A stretch of 64,000 nucleotides of DNA. It comes from Thetidibacter halocola. Its GTDB lineage: Bacteria > Pseudomonadota > Alphaproteobacteria > Rhodobacterales > Rhodobacteraceae. Both the position numbers and the translations under genes were made by a program. The stretch is from assembly GCF_018224955.1 (NCBI RefSeq), contig NZ_JAGTUU010000005.1:186001-250000 (forward strand). Direction: 5' to 3'. Below the pieces are notes generated by a model. It saw only the letters and a program-made list of their open reading frames with translations. It was not told the origin of the DNA and ran no database searches. Numbering within the stretch: position 1 is the first letter of the stretch; every line of letters starts with the position of its first letter. Shown here piece by piece: positions 41,796-49,590 of this stretch.

Positions 41796-43088
41796 TCACG
41801 CCTGCGACTTGTGTAGCGCCTGGTCGAGGTCGGCGATCAGGTCGTCGGCATCCTCGATCCCGATCGAGATGCGCACCACGTTCGGCGCGGCGCCGGCGGC
41901 GACCTGCTGTTCCGGCGTCAACTGGCGGTGCGTGGTGCTGGCCGAATGGATCACCAGGCTGCGCGCGTCGCCCAGGTTCGCCACGTGGCTGAAGATCTCC
42001 AGCGCGTCGACGAACTTCATGCAGGATTCGTAGCCGCCCTTCAGGGCCACGGTGAACAGCCCGCCCGCCCCCTTGGGGCAGATCCGCGCCACCCGGTCAT
42101 TGTAGGGTGACGAGGCCAGGCCGGCATAGGTCACCCGCTCGACTGCCGGGTGGGTTTCCAGCCAGCCCGCGACCTTCTGCGCGTTGGCCACGTGCCGGTC
42201 CATGCGCAGCGACAGGGTTTCGATCCCCATCAGCGTGTAATGCGCCGCCTGCGGGTTCAGCGTCATGCCAAGGTCGCGCAGGCCGATGGCGATGCCGTGA
42301 AAGGTGAAGGCCAGCGGGCCGAAGGTCTCGTGGAATTTCAGCCCGTGATAGGCCGGTTCCGGCGCGCTGAGGCTGGGGAACTTGTCCGAGGCCGACCAGT
42401 CGAACTTGCCCGAATCGACCACGACGCCGCCGGTCACGGTGCCGTTGCCGGTCATGTACTTGGTCAGCGAGTGTACGACCAGCGTCGCGCCATGCTCGAT
42501 CGGACGGCAGAGGTAGGGCGTGGCCGAGGTGTTGTCGACGATCAGCGGCACGCCGGCGGCGTCCGAGATCGCCGAGATCGCGTCGAGGTCTGTGATGTAG
42601 CCGCCGGGGTTGGCGATGGATTCGCAGAACACTGCGCGGGTGTCTTCGTCGATGGCCGCCTTGACCGCGTCCAGGTCGTCGAAATCGACGAACTTGGCCG
42701 ACCAGCCGAAGCGCCTGATGGTGTGGGTGAACTGCGTAACCGTGCCACCATAAAGCCGCGTCGAGGCGACGATGTTGCGCCCCGGCGCCATCAGCGGGAA
42801 CAGCGCCATGATCTGCGCCGCGTGGCCGGACGAGCAGCAGACCGCGCCCACGCCGCCTTCCAGCACCGCGACCCGCTCCTGCAGGGCGGCGACGGTCGGG
42901 TTGGTCAGGCGGGAATAGATGTATCCCACTTCCTGAAGGTTGAAGAGTGCCGCCGCATGTTCGGCATCGCGGAACACGTAGGCGGTGGTCTGGTAGATCG
43001 GCACCTGGCGCGCGCCGGTGGCCGGGTCTGGCCGCGCGCCGGCATGGATCTGCAACGTGTCGAATCCGTAGGTTGGGTCTTGGGTCAT
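41796..43088 (-). CDS. metY: O-acetylhomocysteine aminocarboxypropyltransferase (sulfhydrylase)
   Basis: A 430-residue Cys/Met-metabolism PLP enzyme that makes homocysteine from O-acetylhomocysteine and sulfide. The N-terminus TLQIHAGARPDPATGARQVP is the hallmark of the OAH-sulfhydrylase branch. YSRLTNPTVAALQERVAVLE binds the neighbouring PLP, and the PLP lysine is in HSLTKYMTGNG. The C-terminal RISIGIEDADDLIADLDQAL is intact. The ATG at 43088 has GGGAGGAC upstream. The homocysteine produced could supply the methyltransferase at 6716. A short possible leader reading frame lies just upstream. Confidence 0.95.
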   Translation of the reverse strand: MTQDPTYGFDTLQIHAGARPDPATGARQVPIYQTTAYVFRDAEHAAALFNLQEVGYIYSRLTNPTVAALQERVAVLEGGVGAVCCSSGHAAQIMALFPLMAPGRNIVASTRLYGGTVTQFTHTIRRFGWSAKFVDFDDLDAVKAAIDEDTRAVFCESIANPGGYITDLDAISAISDAAGVPLIVDNTSATPYLCRPIEHGATLVVHSLTKYMTGNGTVTGGVVVDSGKFDWSASDKFPSLSAPEPAYHGLKFHETFGPLAFTFHGIAIGLRDLGMTLNPQAAHYTLMGIETLSLRMDRHVANAQKVAGWLETHPAVERVTYAGLASSPYNDRVARICPKGAGGLFTVALKGGYESCMKFVDALEIFSHVANLGDARSLVIHSASTTHRQLTPEQQVAAGAAPNVVRISIGIEDADDLIADLDQALHKSQA

Positions 43089-43247
43089 CCTGTCCTCCCG
43101 TTCTGGCTGCCCATGCCTAGACCGTCGCGCCGGGCCGGACAACGGGAAGGATGAAAAAGAGGTCGCCGTTCCAGTCGTGACGCTTGTCGGCGGACATGAT
43201 CCCACGCCGGGCCCGGCGGAAAGACGCGTGTCCGCGACGATGCCTGA

Positions 43248-43295
43248 AACATACTTACTGAGTATGTTGACGGGGCTGTGCCAAGGTGAAATACT
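43248..43295 (+). promoter_or_regulatory. palindromic operator overlapping a sigma-70 promoter
   Basis: AACATACT (43248-43255) and AGTATGTT (43261-43268) form a perfect 8-bp inverted repeat around TACTG. Its right end overlaps a -35 box TTGACG (43267-43272). A -10 box AATACT (43290-43295) follows after exactly 17 nt, about 28 nt before the ATG at 43324. This is the classic layout of a repressor operator. The palindrome style fits a TetR-type or ribbon-helix-helix repressor. The regulator is unknown and could be the product of the downstream gene. Confidence 0.6.
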
Positions 43296-43323
43296 CTGCC
43301 GCGTCGTGACATGGAGACCCATC

Positions 43324-43959
43324 ATGGAAAACCCGAACGCCCAGCCGGGCAAACCGGCGAAGGCCGGCAAGTGGAACAAGGCCGGCAAACCCGGCAAGGC
43401 TGGCAAACAGGGCAAGGCCGCCAAGCCTGCCGTTGCCGGTGATCAGCCCGAAACCGAAGGCAAGACCGCCAAGACCAGTTCCGTCCCGGTGACCTTCAGC
43501 CTCCAGCGCAAGGTGCGCGAGCGGCTGGCCGGGCAGGCCCGGGCCGAGGGGCTGGACCTGGGGCACTACCTGCAGAAGGTGCTCGAGGCGCATATCGTGG
43601 CCACGTCGGGTGCGGATGACCCGCTGGCCGAACGGCTCGAGGCCAAGCGCGCCGTGATCGACGGGATCGTGGCGCTGGCCAGCAAGCTGGATGCTGACGG
43701 TCGCTTCGACGAGCATTTCGTCCTGACCGTGATGAAGGAAGCCGCCGCCGATCCCGACTTCGACGATCTTTACGCCCGCGCCACCGGCGGCACCGGCAAG
43801 CACGCCATGCGCCAGCGCAAGGTGCTGAACCAGCAGCTGGGCCGGGTCATCCGCGGCGCCGCGCGCGCCAAGGGCAAGCGTACCGAGGATGGCGGCGTCG
43901 CCCGCGCGCAGGTCAAGGGTGAGATCATCCGCACCTACACGCTGCTGACCCGCGACTGA
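43324..43959 (+). CDS. basic hypothetical protein with Lys/Gly/Ala-rich N-terminus and RHH-like segment
   Basis: A 211-residue protein I cannot assign. Residues 7-37 are a Lys/Gly/Ala/Pro repeat tract (GKPAKAGKWNKAGKPGKAGK and similar), as in some nucleoid or polymer-granule proteins. Residues about 52-90 read VPVTFSLQRKVRERLAGQAR, then AEGLDLGHYLQKVLEAHIV. This resembles a strand-helix-helix of ribbon-helix-helix DNA-binding proteins. The rest is helical and charged, ending in AKGKRTEDGG and IIRTYTLLTRD. It has its own promoter with an overlapping palindrome, so it is regulated and may bind that site itself. Confidence 0.65.
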   Translation: MENPNAQPGKPAKAGKWNKAGKPGKAGKQGKAAKPAVAGDQPETEGKTAKTSSVPVTFSLQRKVRERLAGQARAEGLDLGHYLQKVLEAHIVATSGADDPLAERLEAKRAVIDGIVALASKLDADGRFDEHFVLTVMKEAAADPDFDDLYARATGGTGKHAMRQRKVLNQQLGRVIRGAARAKGKRTEDGGVARAQVKGEIIRTYTLLTRD

Positions 43960-44063
43960 CCAGCCTACGGCGAAGGGCGCCCCGCGGGTGCCCTTCGACC
44001 CGATGCCAAAGCGGATTGACCTCGCCCCGGACCGCGGCCACTGTCGCCCGGAAAGGAGAGCCC

Positions 44064-44978
44064 ATGTCCCCGCTTGGCGGCATCGCGCTGAAACTCGTAT
44101 CCGTTTTCCTGTTCACCATCATGGCGTCGCTGATCAAGGCGACGTCGGACCTTGTGCCGCCGGGAGAGGCGGTGTTCTTCCGCTCGTTCTTTGCCATGCC
44201 GGTGATCGTGGCCTGGCTGGCGCTGCGCGGCGACCTGAGTACGGGGTTGCGGGTGAAACGGCCGCTGGGCCATGTCTGGCGCGGCGTGATCGGTGTGTCT
44301 GCCATGGGCTTCGGCTTTGCCGCGCTGGGGATGCTGCCCTTGCCCGAGGTGACGGCGCTGGGCTATGCCGCGCCTCTGCTGACGGTGATCTTCGCCGCGA
44401 TCCTGCTGGGAGAGCGGCTGCGCGTCTTCCGCCTGACGGCTGTGGGGCTGGGCATGGTCGGCGTCGCAGTGGTGATGTGGCCGCGCCTGTCGGTCGACAC
44501 GCTCGACCAGGCGGCGGCGATGGGCGTGGCCTTTGTTCTGGTTTCGGCAGTGCTGCGGGCGCTGGCGCAGATCCATATCCGCCGGCTGGTCGCGACCGAG
44601 GAAACCTCTGCCATCGTCTTCTACTTCTCGATGACCGCGACCCTGTTCTCGCTGCTGACGCTGCCTTTCGGCTGGGCCTGGCCCGGCTGGACGGCGGCCG
44701 GCATGCTGGTGGCGGCGGGTTTTCTGGGTGGCGTGGCGCAGATCTTTCTGACCACGGCCTACCGCTTTGCCGAGGCGGCGGTGCTGGCGCCCTTCGACTA
44801 TGCCTCGATCCTGTTCGCGATCCTGTTCGGCTATTTCTTCTTCGACGAGGTGCCAACGGCCACGGTGCTGATCGGGTCGGCCATCGTCATGGCCGCCGGC
44901 ATCATCATCGTGTGGCGCGAACGCCAGTTGGGGCTGAAGCGCGGACAGGCCCGGCCCAGCATGACGCCAAACGGCTGA
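44064..44978 (+). CDS. EamA/DMT family transporter
   Basis: A 304-residue inner-membrane protein with about ten transmembrane segments in two EamA repeats, the standard DMT-superfamily size. Typical features are FFRSFFAMPVIVAW in the first repeat, LGYAAPLLTVIFAAILLGER closing repeat one, and DYASILFAILFGYFFFDEVP closing repeat two. Relatives export amino acids, metabolites or sugars. No substrate can be inferred here. The ATG at 44064 has GGAAAGGAGAG upstream. The gene is convergent with the BNR-propeller gene. Confidence 0.9.
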   Translation: MSPLGGIALKLVSVFLFTIMASLIKATSDLVPPGEAVFFRSFFAMPVIVAWLALRGDLSTGLRVKRPLGHVWRGVIGVSAMGFGFAALGMLPLPEVTALGYAAPLLTVIFAAILLGERLRVFRLTAVGLGMVGVAVVMWPRLSVDTLDQAAAMGVAFVLVSAVLRALAQIHIRRLVATEETSAIVFYFSMTATLFSLLTLPFGWAWPGWTAAGMLVAAGFLGGVAQIFLTTAYRFAEAAVLAPFDYASILFAILFGYFFFDEVPTATVLIGSAIVMAAGIIIVWRERQLGLKRGQARPSMTPNG

Positions 44979-44994
44979 GGCCGGGCGGAGGGCG

Positions 44995-46149
44995 TCAGCC
45001 CGCCTGCCGCACGGTCTCCACGCACAATACGGTGGGAAGGTGGCGCGCGATCTCGGCCCAGGAATCGCCCTCGTCGAGACTGGCAAAGACCGATCCCGAG
45101 TTGGTGCCGAAATAGACCCCCGGCGCGGGCGTGTCGTCGACCGCCATCGCCTGCCGCAGCACGGTGAAGAAGCACGCCTCTTGCGGCAGACCTTCGCGGC
45201 AGGCCTGCCAGCTGTCGCCTCCGTCGCGCGACCGCCAGACCGCCGCCGACGCCTCTGGCGGAAACCGGCCTGCCATGTCGCCGTTCAGCGGAAAGCACCA
45301 CAGGGTGTCGGGTTCCGCGGGATGCACCGCGATGGGAAAGCCGAAGGTCGAGGGCAGGCCCTGGCCCGCATCCTCCCAGCTGCGCCCGCCATCGCGGGAC
45401 CGCCAGAGGCCGTGGTGGTTCTGCTGGTAAAGCACGTCCGCCGACCCCGGCGCGCGCACCATATTGTGCACGCAATGCCCGGTCTCGCCGTCGCGCGGCG
45501 CGGCGGGATGGTGGTGATGGCCGCACGCCTCGGCATTGGCCAACCGGTTGCGCCGCTCGAACGTCGCGCCGCCATCCTCGGAGGCGAACACCCCGGACGC
45601 CGAGATGCCGACCCAGAGTTTCGCCGGGTCCTCCGGGCTGCCCACGATCGTGTGCAGGGTCATGCCCGCCGCGCCGGGGTTCCAGGTCTCGCGCGTCGGA
45701 TGCGCGGTGATGCCCTCGACCGGCGCCCAGGTCGCGCCGTCGTCGTCGCTGACGAACAGCATGCCAGGCTTGCCCCCGGCATAAAGCCTCCCGCCCACGC
45801 GACCCAGCGACCACAGCGCCTCGACCGTGCCGGTATGCGGCGCGGGGGGCGCGGGCGCGACGCCCATCAGGGTTGCGGTGTCGGGGTCGTTGCGCACCCA
45901 TTCGTCGATCGTGCCGTCCGACAGCTTGGACAGGGTCCAGGTGTCGCCGCCGTCCGATGATCTCCAGACGCCGGCCCCGGTCCACTCGCCGCCGCCTGCG
46001 GCCCAGAGCGCATCACCGGCGCCGATCGCATGGTTGATCGCCCAACCGTCGCAGAGCGGGCCCGTCACCCGCCATGTCGCCCTATCCCCGGACCGGATCA
46101 GGAACAGCCCCTTGGTCGTGCCTGCCAGCACCGTCACGCCGGATGTCAT
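44995..46149 (-). CDS. BNR/Asp-box beta-propeller protein (sialidase/VPS10-like)
   Basis: A 384-residue cytoplasmic-looking propeller with repeated Asp-boxes: SSDGGDTW, SDDDGATW, SEDGGATF, SRDGGRSW, SRDGGDSW and SLDEGDSW. Such repeats occur in sialidases, photosystem II assembly factor Ycf48 and sortilin-like proteins, but they do not imply sialidase activity. The catalytic Arg triad of sialidases is not evident. A His cluster (ACGHHHHPAAPRDGETGHC) in the middle of the chain could bind metal. No signal peptide is seen. Function is unknown. The start is an ATG at 46149. Confidence 0.85.
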   Translation of the reverse strand: MTSGVTVLAGTTKGLFLIRSGDRATWRVTGPLCDGWAINHAIGAGDALWAAGGGEWTGAGVWRSSDGGDTWTLSKLSDGTIDEWVRNDPDTATLMGVAPAPPAPHTGTVEALWSLGRVGGRLYAGGKPGMLFVSDDDGATWAPVEGITAHPTRETWNPGAAGMTLHTIVGSPEDPAKLWVGISASGVFASEDGGATFERRNRLANAEACGHHHHPAAPRDGETGHCVHNMVRAPGSADVLYQQNHHGLWRSRDGGRSWEDAGQGLPSTFGFPIAVHPAEPDTLWCFPLNGDMAGRFPPEASAAVWRSRDGGDSWQACREGLPQEACFFTVLRQAMAVDDTPAPGVYFGTNSGSVFASLDEGDSWAEIARHLPTVLCVETVRQAG

Positions 46150-46205
46150 CTTGCGCCTCCCGACCCTGGTTCCGGATCAGCCTAGCACAGGCCCGGTGCG
46201 TGGCC

Positions 46206-47198
46206 CTAGCGAATCCAGTAGCCCTCGCGGCGGATCTGGTTGCGGATCGCCTGTTCGCGGCGGGGCAGGTCGTCGCGATCGAACAGCGCCCGCACCTTTG
46301 CCCCGCGGCCCTGGTAGATCATCCGCTTGAAGGCCTCGTAGCCCTTCAGGACCGTCTTGATCCGGTTCGGCGCGGCGACGCGTTCGAGTGCCGAGACCAC
46401 CGCATCGCTTTCGCGCGCATAGAGCAGCGGGATGAACCGGTAATGGCAGGTGACCGACCCGTCGATCAGCCCCTCGGGCAGCGTGTCGCGCCCGCCGCCT
46501 AGCCCGTGGATCACCAGTGGTAGCGCCACCTGATCCAGCCAGGGGTCCAGCGACTGGCCCAGCAACTCGGCCGGCGGGTCGTCGCGGATGCTGATCGCAT
46601 AGTCGAGAAACCTTTGTCCGAAGGCGCGCGGGCAGCGGTAGAAGAAGAACCCGGCGTTGAAGTAGAGATAGCGCTGCCAGTAATCGTCGGGGTGGCTGCG
46701 GTCCAGCGAACTGGCGAAATCCAGCCCGAACCGGTCATACAGCGATTTCCATATCGCGGTGCGGTCCGGGCCGTAAAGCTCGGGCTCCGGCCAGGTCCCC
46801 TCGCGCCGCAGCGAGGCGGTGGGCCGGCCGAAATCGAAGGGCACGCGCGACAGGTCGTCCAGGACCAGCGTGTCGGTGTCGAAAAAGACGAATGGCTCGC
46901 CCTCGGGCAGGGCGAACAGCGCCTCGATCTTGTTGCCATGCGGATAGGCATGGCCGAAATGCTGGCTCTCGAAGGGCAGGAAGGTCGCGCCCATATCTTC
47001 CAGCAGCGCGCGCACGTCCTTGTCCCGCACCGTGGGATCGTTGGGCCAGAGCGGGCCAGGCTGCGGTTCGGCCACGAACAGGCGGAACCGGTCTGGCGTG
47101 CCCGAGGCGCGCAACGAGGCGGCGAAAAGCACGGCCTCGTATTGCAGCCGCCCGGACTGCGCGACGATCATCAGGTTCACGGTCGGGGCGTCTGGCAT
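46206..47198 (-). CDS. glycosyltransferase-like protein (GT-A fold, DxD motif)
   Basis: A 330-residue protein with an N-terminal strand NLMIVAQSGRLQYEAVLFAA and a clear DxD-type nucleotide-sugar motif in VFFDTDTLVLDD near residue 110. FNAGFFFYRCPRAFGQRF follows. These fit GT-A family glycosyltransferases similar to GT8-like enzymes. Acceptor and donor are unknown; a surface polysaccharide or glycolipid is a guess. The ATG at 47198 was preferred to a GTG 42 bases further upstream because the homologous strand begins soon after it. Neither has a good Shine-Dalgarno. Confidence 0.7.
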   Translation of the reverse strand: MPDAPTVNLMIVAQSGRLQYEAVLFAASLRASGTPDRFRLFVAEPQPGPLWPNDPTVRDKDVRALLEDMGATFLPFESQHFGHAYPHGNKIEALFALPEGEPFVFFDTDTLVLDDLSRVPFDFGRPTASLRREGTWPEPELYGPDRTAIWKSLYDRFGLDFASSLDRSHPDDYWQRYLYFNAGFFFYRCPRAFGQRFLDYAISIRDDPPAELLGQSLDPWLDQVALPLVIHGLGGGRDTLPEGLIDGSVTCHYRFIPLLYARESDAVVSALERVAAPNRIKTVLKGYEAFKRMIYQGRGAKVRALFDRDDLPRREQAIRNQIRREGYWIR

Positions 47199-47296
47199 GG
47201 CGGGATTGCTGGATTGCGGCAAGGGAAGGGTCGCGGGCACTATGGCGGAGGGGCGCAGTGACGGAAAGCGCCCGTTTGCCGGGAAGGTCCATTGCC

Positions 47297-47761
47297 ATGA
47301 TCGACATTATTCTTTTCGTGATCGCCCAGGCCGCGGGTGGCGGTGGGGCACCTGCCGAAACCTCTGCTCCGGTCCCGGCCTTTGCCGCCGAGGAACAGGT
47401 CGCCACCGGCCGCTTCCTGACCGCGCTCGAGGTCAAGCCGATCCTGACCGCCACGAGGGGCAACTGGGTCGCCCTGCGCGACTGGGAGGGGCAGGATCTG
47501 CTGTATGTCACGCATCTGTGGTCCTGGCGCTGCGGCCTGGTGGCGATGCGGGTCGGCGTGAACGGCGAGGCGCCACAGGACTGGCCACTGCCGCCGTGCC
47601 ACGCCGACACCAATGCTCCCAACGCCATCACGCCGGATGATGGGCTACCCTACCGAGCGTATCCTGCGGGCAGCATCGAGACGGTGACGGTCGAGATCAC
47701 CTATGACGACCTGACCACGGATGCCGTCACCTTCCCGCGGACTGCGGTGATGATGCCGTGA
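47297..47761 (+). CDS. hypothetical protein
   Basis: A 154-residue protein with a short hydrophobic N-terminus (IDIILFVIAQAAGGG), perhaps a signal peptide, then an Ala/Pro linker. A compact domain follows, with LYVTHLWSWRCGLVAMRVGV, PPCHADTNAPN and TVEITYDDLTTDAVTFP. The pattern of two cysteines and beta strands suggests an exported protein. I do not recognise a family with certainty. It is divergent from the glycosyltransferase gene and convergent with the UPF0173 hydrolase. An 11-bp hairpin follows its stop. Confidence 0.65.
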   Translation: MIDIILFVIAQAAGGGGAPAETSAPVPAFAAEEQVATGRFLTALEVKPILTATRGNWVALRDWEGQDLLYVTHLWSWRCGLVAMRVGVNGEAPQDWPLPPCHADTNAPNAITPDDGLPYRAYPAGSIETVTVEITYDDLTTDAVTFPRTAVMMP

Positions 47762-47787
47762 CACGGGGCGCCCGGCGGCGCCCCGTG
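47762..47787. terminator. 11-bp perfect hairpin in a convergent gap
   Basis: CACGGGGCGCC (47762-47772) pairs perfectly with GGCGCCCCGTG (47777-47787) around the tetraloop CGGC. It starts directly after one stop codon and ends five bases before the other. It has no T-run, so it may act as a roadblock or 3'-end stabiliser rather than a classical terminator. Confidence 0.45.
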
Positions 47788-47791
47788 CGGA

Positions 47792-48484
47792 TCAGATCTC
47801 GATCGCCTTCAACACCTGCGGCTCGATCACCTTGACGCCGGGCAGGCCGTCGGCCAGCACCCCAGCCGACTGTTCGAGCAGCGGGAAGGTGCGGTAATGG
47901 CCGGGGATCACCGTCTTGAAGTCGAAATACGTCTTCGCCGCCCAGGCCGCCTGTGCCATGTCCATGGTGAAATGCCCGCCCGCCGACAGGATGCCGATGT
48001 CGGGTTTGAAATAGGCGCCCATCCACGCCATGTCGGCCATGATCGCCGTGTCGCCGGAATGGTAGATCGTGTGGCCTTCGCCCGCGATCATGAAGCCGGT
48101 CTCGTCGCCGACATACATCGGCCGGTCGTCGACCATCATCGACGAGGAATGCGAGGCAGGGACCATCGTCACCGAAACGGTCCCGAAGCGGATCGTGCCG
48201 CCCTTGTTGAAGGTCGCCCCCGCATTCGCGCCCTGGCCGTGCAGATAAGCGGCAAGTTCATACATGCCCGAGACCGGCGCGCCGGTCTTTTTCGACACTT
48301 CGACGATGTCGGCGGTGTGGTCGAAATGCCCATGCGTGACGAGGATCTGCGTCGCCCCGGCGATGGCCGCGTCCTTGTCCTGGCCTTCCATCATCGGGTT
48401 GCCGTTCACCCACGGGTCGATCAGCAGCACCTGGTCCTCGATCTCGATGCGGAAGGATCCATGTCCCAGCCAGATGATCTTCAT
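47792..48484 (-). CDS. UPF0173 metal-dependent hydrolase (MBL fold)
   Basis: A 230-residue metallo-beta-lactamase-fold protein. The metal motif is THGHFDHTADI (about 50-60), and further ligands lie in VPASHSSSM, YHSGDTA and IPGHYRTF. It begins KIIWLGHGSFRIEI, the standard start of the UPF0173/UlaG-like group. Most members are uncharacterised hydrolases. Length is normal and the fold is complete. The start is an ATG at 48484. Confidence 0.93.
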   Translation of the reverse strand: MKIIWLGHGSFRIEIEDQVLLIDPWVNGNPMMEGQDKDAAIAGATQILVTHGHFDHTADIVEVSKKTGAPVSGMYELAAYLHGQGANAGATFNKGGTIRFGTVSVTMVPASHSSSMMVDDRPMYVGDETGFMIAGEGHTIYHSGDTAIMADMAWMGAYFKPDIGILSAGGHFTMDMAQAAWAAKTYFDFKTVIPGHYRTFPLLEQSAGVLADGLPGVKVIEPQVLKAIEI

Positions 48485-48621
48485 TGTCGCTCTCCCTGAG
48501 ATTTCTCGTGGCGGAGCCTAGCAGGATCGGCGCGGCGGTCCAGATTGGAAGCGGGGAAGGGGGCTCTGTCCCTGATGCGCTGGTGCGCGAATTGCCCGCG
48601 GAATTTGGGAACCGGAGAAGA

Positions 48622-49272
48622 ATGGACTGGACACGGGCCATCGACGGCTATTGCGAAAGGCTGGGGCCGGACTTCTGGGCCGAGCCGGTGAACGCGGCAA
48701 CGAACCTGGCCTTCCTGGTGGCGGCGGCGGTGATGTGGCCGCGCGTGTCCGGGATCGGGCGGGTGCTGTGCGGTGTCCTGGCGGTAATCGGACTTGGGTC
48801 GTTCCTGTTCCACACCTATGCGCAGGCCTGGGCGGCGATGGCGGACGTGCTGCCGATCCTGGTCTATGTGCTGGTCTACATCTTTGCCGCCAACCGGGAT
48901 TTCTGGGGGCTGGGGGTCTGGCCCGCGCTGAGGCTGACACTGCTGTTTTTCCCCTACGCCGCGGCAATGGTGCCGCTGTTCTCGATGATTCCGGGGCTGG
49001 GCGGGTCGGAGGCCTATGCGCCGGTGCCGCTGCTGATCGCGCTTTACGCGCTGGCGTTGCGTCGCCGCGCGCCGGTGCTGGCGCGGAACCTGATGATCGG
49101 GGTCGGCCTGCTGGTGTTGTCGCTGACCTTCCGCACGCTGGACGCGGCGCTGTGCCCGACTTGGCCGATGGGTACGCATTTCGCCTGGCATCTGCTCAAC
49201 GCGACAATGCTGGGCTGGATGATCGAGGTCTGGCGGCGGCACACCCTTGCGGGGGCGTCCCGCGCGCGCTAG
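48622..49272 (+). CDS. alkaline ceramidase family membrane protein
   Basis: A 216-residue multi-pass protein (about seven hydrophobic segments) of the ceramidase/CREST superfamily. The signature CERLGPDFWAEPVNAATNLAF is at the N-terminus, shown here as YCERLGPDFW and AEPVNAATNLAF. GLGSFLFHTYA carries a metal histidine, RTLDAALCPTWPMG follows, and GTHFAWHLLNA supplies the last histidine pair. Family enzymes use zinc to cleave ceramide or related amide lipids. Whether this bacterium makes sphingolipids is not known from the window, so the substrate could be another aminolipid. The ATG at 48622 was chosen because it starts the conserved block with GGAGAAG upstream. Confidence 0.88.
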   Translation: MDWTRAIDGYCERLGPDFWAEPVNAATNLAFLVAAAVMWPRVSGIGRVLCGVLAVIGLGSFLFHTYAQAWAAMADVLPILVYVLVYIFAANRDFWGLGVWPALRLTLLFFPYAAAMVPLFSMIPGLGGSEAYAPVPLLIALYALALRRRAPVLARNLMIGVGLLVLSLTFRTLDAALCPTWPMGTHFAWHLLNATMLGWMIEVWRRHTLAGASRAR

Positions 49273-49302
49273 ACGCAGCCGAAAGCGGAAAAGGGGATCT
49301 GA

Positions 49303-49590
49303 ATGTCGATCGACACGGAAACCGCAGCCAAGGTGGCCAAGCTCGCCCGGATCAAGGTCGAGCCCGAGGCGCTGCCCGCGCTGGCACAGGAATTCAACAC
49401 CATCCTCGGTTTCATCGAGCAGTTGAACGAGGTGGATGTCGAGGGTGTCGAGCCGATGACCTCGGTCACGCCGATGCGGCTCAAGCGGCGCAAGGACGGC
49501 GTCACCGACGGTGACATGCAGGACAAGATCCTGTCGAACGCGCCCGACGCGCGCGAGGGCTTTTTCGCGGTTCCGAAGGTGGTTGAGTGA
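49303..49590 (+). CDS. gatC: glutamyl-tRNA(Gln)/aspartyl-tRNA(Asn) amidotransferase subunit C
   Basis: A 95-residue GatC, a scaffold that holds GatA and GatB together in the transamidosome route to Gln-tRNA or Asn-tRNA. The N-terminus [20 protein letters not shown] is typical, and [20 protein letters not shown] is also visible. The C-terminal [12 protein letters not shown] is the family end motif. Its stop overlaps the gatA start by one base, the usual coupling. gatB is not in the window. Confidence 0.96.
   Translation: MSIDTETAAKVAKLARIKVEPEALPALAQEFNTILGFIEQLNEVDVEGVEPMTSVTPMRLKRRKDGVTDGDMQDKILSNAPDAREGFFAVPKVVE

Noticed and set aside
43089-43247. SAM-II or other S-adenosylmethionine riboswitch upstream of metY
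   Set aside because: I looked for the conserved pseudoknot features in the minus-strand leader and did not find a match. A covariance search would settle it.
47199-47240. GTG at 47240 as the start of the glycosyltransferase-like gene
   Set aside because: It adds 14 residues (PATLPLPQSSNPA-type) with no conserved feature and no Shine-Dalgarno. The ATG at 47198 is closer to the first strand of the fold.
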